55,882 nucleotides of DNA from Pseudomonadota bacterium (GCA_027624955.1 JAQBTG010000024.1:1-55882); one strand, 5' to 3'; shown: positions 38,119 through 48,268, counted from the first letter of the stretch. Numbers and translations are program-made. Notes: generated by a model not told the origin, from the sequence alone.

Positions 38119-38493
38119 ATGGACATCACGCCTGAAATTCCGGCGGACCGGAAATATATTGACCATTACGGCGACGGCGGCTTCCGCGTTGGCGGCGAAC
38201 GTTATGAAGGATCTCTTATTGTCGCCCCGGAGCAGGTCTGGCCGTGGGCCATTTCCGACATCACGCAATTGACTGCGGAAAGCGTTGCTGTGGTTCTCAC
38301 CGCCGATCCATCGATCGAATTACTGCTGATTGGCTGCGGCGCGCGGGTAGAGAGGCTTCCGCAAGATGTGCGCGAGGCACTCCGCTCCCACGCAATCATC
38401 GTCGACGGCATGGAAACCGGCGCCGCCTGCCGTACTTATAATGTGTTGATGGCGGAAGAACGGCGCGTTGCGGTGGCGCTGATCGCAATCTAA
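38119..38493 (+). CDS. Mth938-like/DUF498 protein, NDUFAF3 homologue
   Basis: A 124-residue single-domain protein of the Mth938/DUF498 family. It has YGDGGFRVGGERYEGSLIV (about 18-36) and LLLIGCGARVERLP (about 69-82). The human member NDUFAF3 is an assembly factor for mitochondrial complex I, and the family is conserved in alphaproteobacteria directly after secF, as here. A role in NADH dehydrogenase assembly is plausible. A strong terminator follows, ending the yajC-secDF operon. Confidence 0.9.
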   Translation: MDITPEIPADRKYIDHYGDGGFRVGGERYEGSLIVAPEQVWPWAISDITQLTAESVAVVLTADPSIELLLIGCGARVERLPQDVREALRSHAIIVDGMETGAACRTYNVLMAEERRVAVALIAI

Positions 38494-38525
38494 TTCACCG
38501 CAATAATCGTTCCGGCACAAAGAAA

Positions 38526-38552
38526 AGCCGGGCTCTACAGGAGAGCCCGGCT
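38526..38552. terminator. Strong, probably bidirectional terminator
   Basis: A perfect 11-bp stem AGCCGGGCTCT / AGAGCCCGGCT with a 5-base loop (ACAGG), preceded by AAAA and followed by TTTAT. It lies between the DUF498 gene on the plus strand and the PuuD-like gene on the minus strand and could stop transcription from both sides. Confidence 0.92.
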
Positions 38553-38572
38553 TTATTTGATTTGCTCTTTGT

Positions 38573-39103
38573 TCAATAAATATTCTGCGCCGAGACCATG
38601 GCGTAGAGCATCGGAATAGAGAGCAAGGTATTGGTTCGCGAAAACAGCATTGCCGTTCGTGCCGCTTTCTTCTTGGCATCGGCATCCACTACGACCATGC
38701 CCAGAGCTTTCTTTTGATTGGGCCAGATAACGCCCCAAACATTGAAGGCCATGATGATACCCATCCACATGCCAATACCGATTGCCGTGTGTTTGAGCAC
38801 GAAGGCATCTTCCGCCGCGCCGACGATACCGAGCGTGATGGCGTCTAGGATGTAGCCCTGCCAACCAGCCAGGACAAGACCCGTCACCAGCGTAGCGAGC
38901 GCCGCCCAGCGGAACCAAAATAGCGCCGAAGGTGCGATTACCTTACCGATGGCCGGCTTTTGTTCGTCCGGAATCTTCGGCATATTGGGAATCTGTACAA
39001 AGTTGAAATACCACAGAAGGCCGATCCACATGACGCCGCTGCCAACATGCAGCCAGCGCAACATAAACATGCCCCAGACTTCGTCAAATAGGTTCATATC
39101 CAT
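38573..39103 (-). CDS. Small PuuD-like (urate hydroxylase membrane domain, DUF989-like) protein
   Basis: A 176-residue membrane protein with about four helices. RWLHVGSGVMWIGLLWYFNF (about 16-35), APSALFWFRWAALATLVTG (about 58-76), VLKHTAIGIGMWMGII (about 103-118), NVWGVIWPNQKK and SRTNTLLSIPMLYAMV match the membrane part of PuuD. PuuD couples urate hydroxylation to a C-terminal cytochrome c; that domain is absent here, so a urate function should not be assumed. His19 and His106 in membrane helices are candidate haem ligands. A good ribosome site (GGAAGGA) precedes the ATG. A 30-residue membrane peptide gene lies just upstream on the same strand. Confidence 0.82.
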   Translation of the reverse strand: MDMNLFDEVWGMFMLRWLHVGSGVMWIGLLWYFNFVQIPNMPKIPDEQKPAIGKVIAPSALFWFRWAALATLVTGLVLAGWQGYILDAITLGIVGAAEDAFVLKHTAIGIGMWMGIIMAFNVWGVIWPNQKKALGMVVVDADAKKKAARTAMLFSRTNTLLSIPMLYAMVSAQNIY

Positions 39104-39121
39104 TTTGCGTTCCTTCCGCGA

Positions 39122-39214
39122 TTAAGCGATTGCGGCCAGAACGGCGACCATGATGACGGTGAGAACAACCCCCATCACGACGGTGCTGGACAAAGATTCA
39201 AGCGGGTTCTTCAT
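39122..39214 (-). CDS. Predicted 30-residue single-helix membrane peptide
   Basis: A small frame from ATG 39214 to TAA 39122 encodes a 30-residue peptide. The N terminus is polar (MKNPLESLSS) and is followed by one hydrophobic helix TVVMGVVLTVIMVAVLAAIA. It ends 18 bases before the PuuD-like gene on the same strand, with GGGGA upstream of its ATG. The layout resembles small single-helix subunits of membrane redox complexes (for example CydX or CcoQ), which I use only as an analogy. It could be chance, but length, hydrophobicity and operon position argue for a real gene. Confidence 0.6.
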   Translation of the reverse strand: MKNPLESLSSTVVMGVVLTVIMVAVLAAIA

Positions 39215-39322
39215 TACAGGATTCCCCAATATGTTATCGTGCTGGGCCAGAATCATAGTGCATTGCTTGGTTGTTTCAATTGCTTTGCTGCGAATTTCTT
39301 CGGCAGGCAGGCTTGGCGTCTG

Positions 39323-40579
39323 TTAATTCCGGCTGACGGCGAGCGCCAGGGCGGCGGCGCGCTGACCCGAAAGAACGGCGCCTTCGATGGTTGCGGGCAG
39401 TCCGGTCGCGGTCCAGTCACCGGCTAAAAACAAGTTTTCATATGCCGTACGCGGTACGGCGCGCTTCTCCATGGCGGCTGGAATTTGCGCGAATGTGGCC
39501 CTCTTCTCTTTGACGATTCTGACCGGAGGCGGCGCTGACGGCGGCTTTCCAAGGGCAAAGGCGACATCTCGCCACAACAGCTCGGCGATCTGCCCGGCGT
39601 CTTTCTCGGCCAATTTATCGGCCGCGCTAACCGTTACCGAGGCGATATCGCCGCGTGCAAACAGCCAATGAGCGGTGCCGCCGATGATTCCGAGCAGCCG
39701 ATTGCCACCTGGCAATTGTACGTCATGATCGAGACGGAAATGCGCGTTTACGATAGCGCGCGTCGCGAGCGGGGCGGGAATTTCAGGCAGAATTTGAACC
39801 AGATTTGCCGGCGGCATTGCCAGTACAACTGAATCGCCGGACCCTAACGGCGTCGACTCGGCGCCGAAATCGAGCGCTTCGATTCGCTTTCCGGCCTTAT
39901 TCAGCCCACGCAACCGTGCGCCAAAACGCACTTCGCCGCCATGTTCGCCGACGAATTTCACGCCCGGTTCCACAAGGTCCGGGCCGAGCCCGCGGCGCGC
40001 GACATAGGCCCGGCACGCAGCCTCGCCCCGGCCGAACGTTAGGCGCAATACTGGCCACAACAACCGGGCCGCGCCTTCCGCGGTCGAGGCGTTCAGAACC
40101 GCGACCGTCAGCGGCTCCCAAAGGCGTGTCACCAGTGGTCCCGAGGCCCCAACGCAATCAGCGATGGTCGCCATTTCCGCCGCCCGCGCCAGCTTCAAGC
40201 CGGCTAAGTAATCCGTCCATTTCGTGCCGGGCACGCGCCGCGCCGGCGAAAAAATCCACCAGGGGAAAAGACCCGCATTGGGGCGTAATACCCAGCGCTC
40301 GCCGCTGGCGATATCGACGAAAGGGAATTCGGCACGCGTTTGCCCGACCAATCCGCTCCGGCCATCCACTGTGTCCAAATAGGAGAAAACCGCCGGATTC
40401 GCACCCAGGATCAGATGATTGCCGTTATCGATTACGCGATCGAGCGTCTCGTCGTGAAACGAACGGCACCTTCCGCCGGCTTGCCCGGCTGATTCGTGCA
40501 GCGTAACCGCGCGCCCAGAACGGGCGACCTCAACCGCACAGGCGAGGCCGGCCATGCCCGCACCAACAACATGAATCAT
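39323..40579 (-). CDS. hpnE: Hydroxysqualene dehydroxylase-like FAD amine oxidase/desaturase (HpnE)
   Basis: A 418-residue FAD-dependent oxidoreductase of the phytoene desaturase/amine oxidase group. The dinucleotide motif is VVGAGMAGLACAVEVARSGR (about 3-22), followed by ESAGQAGGRCRSF and the C-terminal FLAGDWTATGLPATIEGAV (about 383-401). It resembles HpnE, which removes the hydroxyl of hydroxysqualene to give squalene for hopanoids. HpnC and HpnD are expected partners; only one squalene-synthase-like gene is near and it looks like the NDUFAF6 branch. An in-frame start 60 bases upstream would add residues unlike the family, so ATG 40579 is used. Confidence 0.83.
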   Translation of the reverse strand: MIHVVGAGMAGLACAVEVARSGRAVTLHESAGQAGGRCRSFHDETLDRVIDNGNHLILGANPAVFSYLDTVDGRSGLVGQTRAEFPFVDIASGERWVLRPNAGLFPWWIFSPARRVPGTKWTDYLAGLKLARAAEMATIADCVGASGPLVTRLWEPLTVAVLNASTAEGAARLLWPVLRLTFGRGEAACRAYVARRGLGPDLVEPGVKFVGEHGGEVRFGARLRGLNKAGKRIEALDFGAESTPLGSGDSVVLAMPPANLVQILPEIPAPLATRAIVNAHFRLDHDVQLPGGNRLLGIIGGTAHWLFARGDIASVTVSAADKLAEKDAGQIAELLWRDVAFALGKPPSAPPPVRIVKEKRATFAQIPAAMEKRAVPRTAYENLFLAGDWTATGLPATIEGAVLSGQRAAALALAVSRN

Positions 40580-40739
40580 GGACACGGGCGGATATTCCAG
40601 ATTGTTCGTGACTGGGTGAATGTGTCCATGGTGCGCCAATTATTGCGTCGGGTCGTTGGTCCGGCTAAAAGCGCGTCCTATATGGCATAGCCGTCCGCGC
40701 TCTGGCAAACCGCTGGCAGCAGGATCATTGTTAGAGCGT

Positions 40740-41585
40740 ATGAACCAAAAAAACCCAACTCTCCGTCTCGCTGAGCGTGCTCGCGACGCAGATCCTGATC
40801 GCTATATGTGCGCGCTATTCGCGGCGCCGCGCCAGCGTGGGGCGCTGTTTGCGCTCCTGCTCTTCAACACGGAAATCGCTCGGGTGCATGAAGTGGTGAG
40901 CGAGCCGATGTTGGGTCAAATTCGATTGCAATGGTGGCGCGAAGCGATTGACGAGATATACCAGGGCCGCGGCCGCCGACATGATGTGGCGGAACCCTTG
41001 GCCGCAGCGATCCGCACCCATGGGCTCACGCGGAGTTATTTTGAGCGCTTGATCGACGCCCGCGAAAAAGACCTCGACGGCACGCCACCGGAGAATATGG
41101 CGGCACTCGAACAATATGCGGAGGAAAGTGCAGCGCCATTGGTTTCTCTGGCGCTGGAGATTGCCGGCGCTGATGCGAGCGTCCAAGCCGATGTTGCGCG
41201 TCATACTGGTATTGGCTGGGCCTTGACCGGCTTGATGCGGGCACTACCCCACCATGCAGCTGCGGGGCGCGTGATGTTGCCGCGCGATGTCATGGCGGCA
41301 AACGGTCTCACGGTGCAAACCGTGCGTGGCGGCGAGGCGAAGGCGAATATCGCCCGCGCCGTGGAAAAAGTCGCGGATGTGGCGCGCCAACATTCATACC
41401 AAGCGCGGGTCCTTCGTCGGACCCTGCCGCGTGCCGCCAAACGGGCGACCCTGCAGGCGGTTTTGTCGGGCGCTTATTTACGCCGGTTGGCGGCATGCGG
41501 TCACGATCCCACTGACCCGCGCACAACTCTTGGCCCATTATATCGTCAGCTCTTACTCACCAGGGCGGCGCTATTCGGCGCTTGA
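40740..41585 (+). CDS. Squalene/phytoene synthase-fold protein, NDUFAF6 homologue
   Basis: A 281-residue all-alpha prenyl-synthase-fold protein. [20 protein letters not shown] (about 21-40) and [20 protein letters not shown] (about 52-71) are signatures of the NDUFAF6 branch. Where true squalene or phytoene synthases carry the first DxxxD motif, this protein has [10 protein letters not shown], so prenyl-diphosphate condensation is doubtful. Human NDUFAF6 is a complex I assembly factor. The frame could begin upstream, but homologues begin near NQKNP. The gene is divergent from hpnE and its 3' end overlaps trmFO on the other strand by 40 bases. Confidence 0.88.
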   Translation: MNQKNPTLRLAERARDADPDRYMCALFAAPRQRGALFALLLFNTEIARVHEVVSEPMLGQIRLQWWREAIDEIYQGRGRRHDVAEPLAAAIRTHGLTRSYFERLIDAREKDLDGTPPENMAALEQYAEESAAPLVSLALEIAGADASVQADVARHTGIGWALTGLMRALPHHAAAGRVMLPRDVMAANGLTVQTVRGGEAKANIARAVEKVADVARQHSYQARVLRRTLPRAAKRATLQAVLSGAYLRRLAACGHDPTDPRTTLGPLYRQLLLTRAALFGA

Positions 41586-42934
41586 TCAGCCGCCAGCCAC
41601 TTGGCTAATTCGTCGAGCGCGCGGCGCGCCATCGCCGGCTTGCGCTCGCGTTTGTTGACCCGCCCCGCGAGCGGCGGAAACAGCCCGAAATTGACATTCA
41701 TCGGCTGGAAACTTCCGGCACTCGAAAGATGTCCGCTGGTAATGTGCCTTAGAAGCGCTCCTAGCGCCGTATCGGGCGGTGGCGGCTGGGCTTCAGTGCA
41801 GGCGATTTCCGCAGCGATAAATCGCCCGGCAAGAAGGCCGATGGCGGCGCTCTCGATATAGCCTTCGACCCCGGTGATTTGGCCGGCAAATCGGATATTT
41901 GGCTGCGCCTTCATCCGCAGCAAATGATCGAGGATGCGCGGACTGTTGAGAAACGTGTTGCGATGAATGCCGCCAAGGCGGGCGAAGCGCGCGTTCTCCA
42001 ATCCGGGAATAGCGCTTAGCACGCGCTTCTGCTCGCCATGCTTCATCTTGGTTTGGAAGCCGACCATGTTGTATAGCGTGCCGAGCGCGTTGTCCTGGCG
42101 CAATTGCACCACGGCATAGGATTTGGCACTGGCATTCGGATTGGTCAAGCCGACGGGCTTGAGCGGGCCGAAGCGGAGCGTTTCACGTCCGCGATCCGCC
42201 ATCACCTCGATCGGAAGGCAACCCTCAAAATAGGGTGTGTCCTTTTCCCACTCTTTGAATTCGCTGCATTCTGCCGCCAGCAGAGCGTCGATGAAGGCTT
42301 CGTACTGCTCTTTGTCCAGTGGGCAATTGACATAGGCGGCAGCATCGCCGCCTGGTCCTTCTTTGTCGTAGCGCGACTGCATCCAGGCGATGTTGAAATC
42401 GATGCTGTCCTTGTAGATCACCGGCGCAATGGCGTCGAAAAAAGCCAAGGATTGTTCGCCGCTGCGTGCCAAAATCGCAGCGCTGAGGCTGGGAGAGGTG
42501 AGCGGCCCAGTTGCTATTAGGACCGGGCCAGCTTCGCCGTCCGCTAGGTCGTGAACTTCTTTGCGCCGGATCTCAACATTTTTGTGATCTGCCAGCGCGG
42601 CCTCGACGGCGCCAGAAAAATTATCCCGATCAACCGCGAGCGCGCCCCCGGCGGGCACTTTGTGCGCATCGGCGGCGTTGAGGATAAGCGATCCCGCACG
42701 ACGCATTTCTTCGTGCAGCAGACCGACGGCGTTGGTCTCCCAATTGTCGGAACGGAAGGAATTGGAGCACACCAATTCAGCTAGACCATCGGTCAGATGG
42801 GCTTCGGTGCCGCGCTCCGGGCGCATCTCATAGAGCGCCACCGGAACGCCGCGCTCCGCAAGCTGCCAGGCGGCCTCGCAGCCGGCCAAGCCGCCGCCGA
42901 TCACGCGCACGCGCGCTGGTGATTTCTCGGTCAT
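41546..42934 (-). CDS. trmFO: tRNA m5U54 methyltransferase, folate/FAD-dependent (TrmFO)
   Basis: A 462-residue flavoprotein that makes 5-methyluridine at tRNA position 54 using methylenetetrahydrofolate. It has the FAD motif [19 protein letters not shown] (about 11-29), [11 protein letters not shown] (about 53-63) with the essential Cys, and the C-terminal [18 protein letters not shown]. The last 40 bases overlap the 3' end of the convergent NDUFAF6-like gene. Presence of TrmFO rather than TrmA is common in alphaproteobacteria. Confidence 0.96.
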   Translation of the reverse strand: MTEKSPARVRVIGGGLAGCEAAWQLAERGVPVALYEMRPERGTEAHLTDGLAELVCSNSFRSDNWETNAVGLLHEEMRRAGSLILNAADAHKVPAGGALAVDRDNFSGAVEAALADHKNVEIRRKEVHDLADGEAGPVLIATGPLTSPSLSAAILARSGEQSLAFFDAIAPVIYKDSIDFNIAWMQSRYDKEGPGGDAAAYVNCPLDKEQYEAFIDALLAAECSEFKEWEKDTPYFEGCLPIEVMADRGRETLRFGPLKPVGLTNPNASAKSYAVVQLRQDNALGTLYNMVGFQTKMKHGEQKRVLSAIPGLENARFARLGGIHRNTFLNSPRILDHLLRMKAQPNIRFAGQITGVEGYIESAAIGLLAGRFIAAEIACTEAQPPPPDTALGALLRHITSGHLSSAGSFQPMNVNFGLFPPLAGRVNKRERKPAMARRALDELAKWLAADQAPNSAALVSKS

Positions 42935-42984
42935 GACGGAAAGTATAGAGGAGGGAAGGGAGGAGTAATACTGGTCAGTCAGGC

Positions 42985-44454
42985 CTAACCATTGTGGCGG
43001 TGACCAAACAGCATAGTGATGTTGGTGCGGCGGTTGATATAGCCTCCGCGGAAATGACAGTCGTCGCTCTTGTGAAATAGGTTTGAGTTAAAAATTACCG
43101 CCCGGTTAGAACGGTGTGGAATGGTGATACTGTCGCGGCCTTGTTCGTCAAGGCACCGGTCGATGGCGTCCTGTTGATTGTCGTCGCGGCGAAAATTCCA
43201 GGATAGTGGCGCTTCCGCCCTAAACACTTCGAGGCCACCAGATTCGGGCCGGCGATTGGCTTCGTCCGGCGAAATCCAGAAATTTACGTTCACTGCGGCG
43301 CGGTCGGCATGGATGCCCATTCCGCCTGATTCCGAATCGCATTTATATGACCACATGTCGATCAACGGATGTTTGGCAAGAATCGCCGGCAGACTCTGAC
43401 GCAGCTCATGCGCGATTTGCAGAAGGAGAGGCTCGCAAAAGCCGTCGCGCAAAAAGCTTCCAAGATGGCCGGGCTTGACGTCCTTCCATATTGTGGCCTC
43501 ACGACAAAAGGCGCGCAGGCGGAGGAGCGCTTCGTCGCTCAAGAGATTATCGACAACGGCGAGATTCGGCTTTGAGGCAAAATAGGATTTTTCCACTTGG
43601 CTTTGCTGCACGCCTTTGCCGAGCGCCGATAGTTTCAGCATCGGACAGGCGGGCAAGTAATAGGCGCCATCATAGCTTGGGTTGAGTTTTTGGTGCTGCG
43701 CCTCATTAAGCGTAAAAAGTGCGTCATGCGGCATATTTCGCGGCAGATTGTCGCGCAGCGATTCATAGCGACCGATGATTTGTTGGATGTCGTTGCCGGC
43801 CATCCCGCGGGCATAAAGATGACGCATCTGATCGATGTCGTGACTGAGCTTAAATCGCGCCGAGATGCGTTGCGGCCGGACGGCGAGCTGCGCTGCGCGC
43901 CACAAATAAGCATAGGCCTCTTCGACGTAGCCGCCGGCTAGATAACTGAGTGCCAGCTTCGAATGCGCCTCGCTCATGTCCGGCGCGAGTTTTATCGCCG
44001 TCTCAAAATGCTTTCGGGCTTCGGAGTTATCGGCAGAGCCAAACAGGGCCCAACCTAAATTGAGATGCGCCGCCGGAGCGTCCGGTTGCAATTCCAAGGC
44101 ACAGCGGAATGAGTCGAGTGCCATTTCCTTGTCGTCGAGCGCTGCATAGGCGCGCCCGAGATCACCGCGATAAGCCGCATTGCGTGGATTTCCAGCAACC
44201 GCGCGGCCGATCAGCTCCGCCGCTTCATCTAGCTGATTGCGTGCCAGGCACAGCAATCCCGAAAGATGTAGCGCGTCGGGAAAGTCCGGATCGACATCGA
44301 GCAGCAAGCGGTAAAGCGCGTCCGCCTGGTCTAGGCGCCCTGCCTGGTGATGCTGCACCGCCATGTTGAGGATCTCGCCGCTGTCGGGCGCCGCCTCGAC
44401 AGGCATTGGCGCCACGCTGTATTCTGATCGTTCTACGCGCTCAACATAAGCCAT
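42985..44454 (-). CDS. TPR protein with C-terminal 2-oxoglutarate/Fe(II) oxygenase-like domain
   Basis: A 489-residue two-part protein. Residues about 28-200 hold four or five tetratricopeptide repeats (for example [20 protein letters not shown] and [20 protein letters not shown]). The C-terminal domain (about 300-489) has the facial triad of a 2-oxoglutarate-dependent dioxygenase: HAD (His382, Asp384), a distal His461 in NSNLFHKS, and Arg475/476 to bind 2-oxoglutarate. Substrate unknown; relatives hydroxylate peptides or small molecules, and TPRs suggest a protein partner. A 16-bp palindrome lies 30 bases upstream of the start, a candidate operator. Confidence 0.8.
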   Translation of the reverse strand: MAYVERVERSEYSVAPMPVEAAPDSGEILNMAVQHHQAGRLDQADALYRLLLDVDPDFPDALHLSGLLCLARNQLDEAAELIGRAVAGNPRNAAYRGDLGRAYAALDDKEMALDSFRCALELQPDAPAAHLNLGWALFGSADNSEARKHFETAIKLAPDMSEAHSKLALSYLAGGYVEEAYAYLWRAAQLAVRPQRISARFKLSHDIDQMRHLYARGMAGNDIQQIIGRYESLRDNLPRNMPHDALFTLNEAQHQKLNPSYDGAYYLPACPMLKLSALGKGVQQSQVEKSYFASKPNLAVVDNLLSDEALLRLRAFCREATIWKDVKPGHLGSFLRDGFCEPLLLQIAHELRQSLPAILAKHPLIDMWSYKCDSESGGMGIHADRAAVNVNFWISPDEANRRPESGGLEVFRAEAPLSWNFRRDDNQQDAIDRCLDEQGRDSITIPHRSNRAVIFNSNLFHKSDDCHFRGGYINRRTNITMLFGHRHNG

Positions 44455-44483
44455 TCCGCCAGATTAGCGGCTCGTTGGTTAAG

Positions 44484-44499
44484 AAATGATTAATCATTT
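44484..44499. promoter_or_regulatory. 16-bp perfect palindrome upstream of the TPR/oxygenase gene
   Basis: AAATGATTAATCATTT is self-complementary over its full length and lies 30-45 bases before the minus-strand start codon at 44454, inside an outer TCCGCCA/TGGCGGA inverted pair. It is also just past the uvrA stop codon. A transcription-factor operator is the simplest reading; AT-rich promoter sequence is an alternative. Confidence 0.5.
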
Positions 44500-44507
44500 T
44501 GGCGGAG

Positions 44508-47387
44508 TCAGGCAGCAGAGCGCTTGGCGGTGGCGCGCCGGCGCTTAGGCTGGGCGCTCCTTGGCGCGAGCGCTTTCGCAAGGTATTGGCCGGTATAGCT
44601 TTCCGCGATTTGGGCCAAACCTTCCGGCGGGGCTTCGGCGACCAGCCGGCCGCCGCCGTCGCCGCCGTCGGGGCCGAGATCGATAACCCAGTCGGCGGTT
44701 TTAATGATTTCTAGATTATGCTCGATGACGAGTACTGTGTTGCCGGTTTCCACCAGGCTGTGCAGCACTTCAAGTAATTTGCGCACGTCATGGAAATGCA
44801 GGCCGGTAGTGGGTTCATCGAGGATATAGAGGGTGCGCCCAGTCGCGCGGCGCGACAGTTCCTTAGCCAATTTCACACGCTGCGCTTCGCCGCCCGAGAT
44901 CGTCGTCGCCTGCTGGCCGACTTTGATGTAGCCGAGGCCGACGCGTTGCAATGTTTCTAGCTTGTTGCGGATCACCGGTACCGCTTTGAAGAATTCCGTC
45001 GCCGCCTCGACGGTGAGGTCCAGCACGTCGGCGATGGATAGTCCCTTGTAATGGATTTCCAGAGTCTCGCGGTTATAGCGGTGCCCCTTGCACTCCTCGC
45101 ACTGGACGTAAATGTCTGGCAGGAAATGCATTTCAATCTTGATCAGGCCATCGCCCTGGCACGCTTCGCAGCGCCCGCCTTTGACGTTAAACGAGAAGCG
45201 GCCCGGCTTGTAGCCGCGCGCTTTGGCCTCCGGCAGGCCAGCGAACCAATCGCGGATCGGGCCGAATGCACCGGTATAAGTTGCTGGGTTGGAGCGCGGC
45301 GTACGGCCGATCGGCGATTGGTCGATATCGACGATCTTGTCGATAAATTCTAACCCCTCGATCGCTTTATGCGCGCCGGGTTGCGCTCGTGCACCGTTCA
45401 TACGCTTGGCCACGGCCTTATATAACGTGTCGATTACCAGCGTCGATTTACCGCTGCCCGACACGCCGGTAACACAGGTAAAGGTGCCGAGTGGTATGTG
45501 CACATCGATATTCTGAAGATTGTTGGCGTTCGCGCCGATGACGCTGACAGATTGTCCCTTTTTGCCTTTCCGGCGCTTGTCCGGCACGGCGATTTGCTCC
45601 ACGCCGGTGAGATATTTCCCGGTTAGGCTCGCCGGCGCCGCCATAATCTCTTTCGGTGTACCTTCGGCGACAATCTCGCCGCCATGTACGCCGGCGGCGG
45701 GGCCCATGTCGACGACGTAATCAGCGCTGAGGATGGCCTCTTCGTCATGCTCGACGACGAGCACTGAATTACCGAGGTCACGTAAGTTTTTCAGAGTTGC
45801 CAGGAGGCGGGCATTGTCGCGTTGATGCAGGCCGATCGATGGCTCATCGAGCACATAAAGCACACCGGTCAGGCCCGAACCAATTTGCGAGGCGAGCCGG
45901 ATACGCTGGCTTTCGCCGCCCGATAGCGTGCCTGCCGAGCGCGCCAATGTGAGATATTCGAGGCCGACATCGACGAGAAAGCGCAGCCGCTCATTAATTT
46001 CCTTAAGGATGCGCTGGGAGATTTCTTTGTGTTTGGCGCTCAGTTGCGTATCGAGCGCGGTGAACCATTCCGCGGCCTGTAGAATGCTCAGCTTGGTGAT
46101 CTCAGCGATATGGCGGCCGCCGATCTTCACCGCCAGAGATTCGGGCTTCAGCCGGTTTCCGGCGCAGGATTCGCACGCCGCCGCGCTCTGGAATTTGGCC
46201 ATTTCCTCGCGCAGCCAAGCGCTGTCAGACTCGCTCCAGCGCCGATCGAGATTCGGGATCACGCCTTCAAAGGCCTTGGTGGTACTGTATTCACGCGAGC
46301 CGTCGTCGTAGCGGAATTTTATCCGCTCGCTGCCCGAGCCGTACAGAATTACGTTCCGAATTTTTTCCGGCAGCTCCCGCCAAGCGGTGATTGTGCTTTC
46401 TTTATAGTGGCGCGCGATACTGTCCAGGGTCTGGTTGTAATAGGGCGAAGAAGACTTTGCCCACGGCGCGATGACGCCTTCGCGCAGCGCCAAAGCCTCG
46501 TCCGGTACCACCAATTGCGGGTCGAAATAGAGCCGCACGCCGAGGCCGTCGCAGGCCGGGCAGGCGCCGAACGGATTGTTGAAGGAAAACAAGCGCGGCT
46601 CGATCTCTTCGATGGTAAAGCCCGAAATCGGACAGGCGAATTTGGCCGAAAAAATGGTCCGCTCGCCGCTCTCAGCCTCCTCTGCGATGGCCAGGCCGTC
46701 GGTCAAGGAAAGCGCGGTCTCCAGGCTGTCGGCCAATCGGTTTCCGAGATCGCTCTTAACCACGAGGCGGTCGATGACGATCTCGATATCGTGCTTTTTC
46801 TTCTTGTCGAGCGCCGGCGCCGAATCGATATCGTGCATCTCGCCATCGATTTTGACGCGGGTGAAGCCACGCTTCATCAGGTCGGCCAATTCCTTGCGGT
46901 ATTCGCCCTTGCGCCCGCGGATGATTGGAGCGAGCAGCAGCAGTCGGGTCCCAACCTTCATTTGGAGGATGCGGTCAACCATCTGGCTCACGGTCTGGCT
47001 CTCGATTGGCAGTCCGGTCGCTGGCGAATAAGGAATGCCAATGCGGGCGTAGAGCAGTCGGAGATAATCGTAAATCTCGGTCACCGTGCCCACTGTCGAG
47101 CGCGGATTTTTCGATGTCGTCTTCTGCTCAATGGAAATTGCCGGCGACAGGCCGTCAATCGATTCAACATCAGGTTTCTGCATCAATTGTAGGAATTGCC
47201 GGGCATATGCCGAGAGGCTCTCGACGTAGCGGCGCTGCCCTTCGGCATAGATGGTATCGAAGGCGAGCGAGGATTTTCCCGAACCCGAGAGGCCGGTAAT
47301 CACCACCAGCTTATCGCGCGGTAAATCCACGTCCACGCCCTTGAGGTTATGTTCCCGGGCGCCGCGTACGCTGATGGTGTTGTGCAT
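44508..47387 (-). CDS. uvrA: UvrABC excinuclease subunit A
   Basis: A 959-residue damage-sensing ATPase of nucleotide excision repair, with two ABC domains. The first Walker A is GLSGSGKSS and the second GVSGSGKST. The signatures are [14 protein letters not shown] and [14 protein letters not shown]. Zinc-finger cysteines lie in CESCAGNRL and in [17 protein letters not shown]. The open frame runs 157 codons further upstream, but UvrA proteins begin at [17 protein letters not shown], and that start (47387) gives the standard length. It is divergent from ssb; I found no obvious LexA-type repeat in the 241 bases between them. Confidence 0.97.
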   Translation of the reverse strand: MHNTISVRGAREHNLKGVDVDLPRDKLVVITGLSGSGKSSLAFDTIYAEGQRRYVESLSAYARQFLQLMQKPDVESIDGLSPAISIEQKTTSKNPRSTVGTVTEIYDYLRLLYARIGIPYSPATGLPIESQTVSQMVDRILQMKVGTRLLLLAPIIRGRKGEYRKELADLMKRGFTRVKIDGEMHDIDSAPALDKKKKHDIEIVIDRLVVKSDLGNRLADSLETALSLTDGLAIAEEAESGERTIFSAKFACPISGFTIEEIEPRLFSFNNPFGACPACDGLGVRLYFDPQLVVPDEALALREGVIAPWAKSSSPYYNQTLDSIARHYKESTITAWRELPEKIRNVILYGSGSERIKFRYDDGSREYSTTKAFEGVIPNLDRRWSESDSAWLREEMAKFQSAAACESCAGNRLKPESLAVKIGGRHIAEITKLSILQAAEWFTALDTQLSAKHKEISQRILKEINERLRFLVDVGLEYLTLARSAGTLSGGESQRIRLASQIGSGLTGVLYVLDEPSIGLHQRDNARLLATLKNLRDLGNSVLVVEHDEEAILSADYVVDMGPAAGVHGGEIVAEGTPKEIMAAPASLTGKYLTGVEQIAVPDKRRKGKKGQSVSVIGANANNLQNIDVHIPLGTFTCVTGVSGSGKSTLVIDTLYKAVAKRMNGARAQPGAHKAIEGLEFIDKIVDIDQSPIGRTPRSNPATYTGAFGPIRDWFAGLPEAKARGYKPGRFSFNVKGGRCEACQGDGLIKIEMHFLPDIYVQCEECKGHRYNRETLEIHYKGLSIADVLDLTVEAATEFFKAVPVIRNKLETLQRVGLGYIKVGQQATTISGGEAQRVKLAKELSRRATGRTLYILDEPTTGLHFHDVRKLLEVLHSLVETGNTVLVIEHNLEIIKTADWVIDLGPDGGDGGGRLVAEAPPEGLAQIAESYTGQYLAKALAPRSAQPKRRRATAKRSAA

Positions 47388-47628
47388 CTTCTTGAGCTCG
47401 GACGATCTCGACGGAGTGGGATGAGTTGAGAGGCAATATAGGCAGCGCCGTGCCTGATTGCGAGCCTGATCGCGGATTTGCACCATCCTCCGCCCTAGGT
47501 TTGGATATTGCCCTGTGTGCTCCCCTTCAAAACGGGCACAGCGGCGATTGCGGCAGCCTGGCCGATACGCCAAAATAGCCTTTACGGAGAGTCGACGAAC
47601 GGACGCAATGAGCGAGTAGGAGAGCGAC

Positions 47629-48123
47629 ATGGCTGGCAGCGTGAACAAGGTAATTCTGGTGGGCAATTTGGGACGGGACCCGGAGGCGCGCCAGATGCAG
47701 GACGGCAATCCGGTCGTGAATCTGTCGCTTGCCACATCAGAGTCATGGCGCGACAAGAACACCGGCGAGCGGCGGGAGAAAACCGAGTGGCATCGGGTCG
47801 TGATATTCAACGATAAATTGGCCGAAGTGGCGCAGAAATATCTCCGCAAAGGCTCCAAGATTTACATCGAAGGCCAGTTGCAAACGCGCAAATGGACCGA
47901 CCAATCCGGCGTCGAAAAATATTCGACCGAAGTGGTGTTGCAACGTTTCCGGGGCGAACTGCAAATGCTTGATCGCGCCGGGGAAGGTGAAGGCGGTGGT
48001 GGAGGTGGCGGAGGCGGCGGCGGCGGAGATTATGACCAAGACCGGCCGTCGCGCGGTGGATCAGGAGGCTCAGACGCGGGCGCCCCTTCCAGTGGCAGCC
48101 TTGACGACGACATTCCCTTCTAG
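47629..48123 (+). CDS. ssb: Single-stranded DNA-binding protein
   Basis: A 164-residue SSB. The OB fold starts [17 protein letters not shown] (about 3-19) and includes [13 protein letters not shown]. The linker holds a run of about twelve glycines (near 47996-48030), and the C terminus ends in the acidic tip DDDIPF that recruits repair and replication partners. The gene has a weak AGGAGAG site before ATG 47629. It is divergent from uvrA, a common pairing, and gyrA follows after 145 bases that I cannot assign. Confidence 0.97.
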   Translation: MAGSVNKVILVGNLGRDPEARQMQDGNPVVNLSLATSESWRDKNTGERREKTEWHRVVIFNDKLAEVAQKYLRKGSKIYIEGQLQTRKWTDQSGVEKYSTEVVLQRFRGELQMLDRAGEGEGGGGGGGGGGGGDYDQDRPSRGGSGGSDAGAPSSGSLDDDIPF

Positions 48124-48268
48124 CATCCCTAGACATTCACTTTCAGCGTTTGCTGGACAGCGCCTGAGGCGTTGTCCGCTGCCGTCTAATCGATTATAAT
48201 TAAGCCGAGCGATTCGGGCGCGTGCAGCCCGCACGTTTTCTTTTAAATCAATAGATTAAGATAGGCTG

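Noticed and set aside
47388-47628. LexA (SOS) operator between uvrA and ssb
   Set aside because: The alphaproteobacterial box is GTTC-N7-GTTC. I found only a single GAAC and no pair at the right spacing, so SOS control is not supported by this region.
47388-47858. Extra 157-codon N-terminal extension of UvrA
   Set aside because: The frame is open but the sequence is unlike UvrA, overlaps the divergent ssb gene and would exceed the family length; the start at 47387 fits.
47990-48035. Repeat-rich GGT/GGC tract in ssb as a CRISPR or microsatellite
   Set aside because: It encodes the normal glycine-rich SSB linker in frame; there are no spaced identical repeats.
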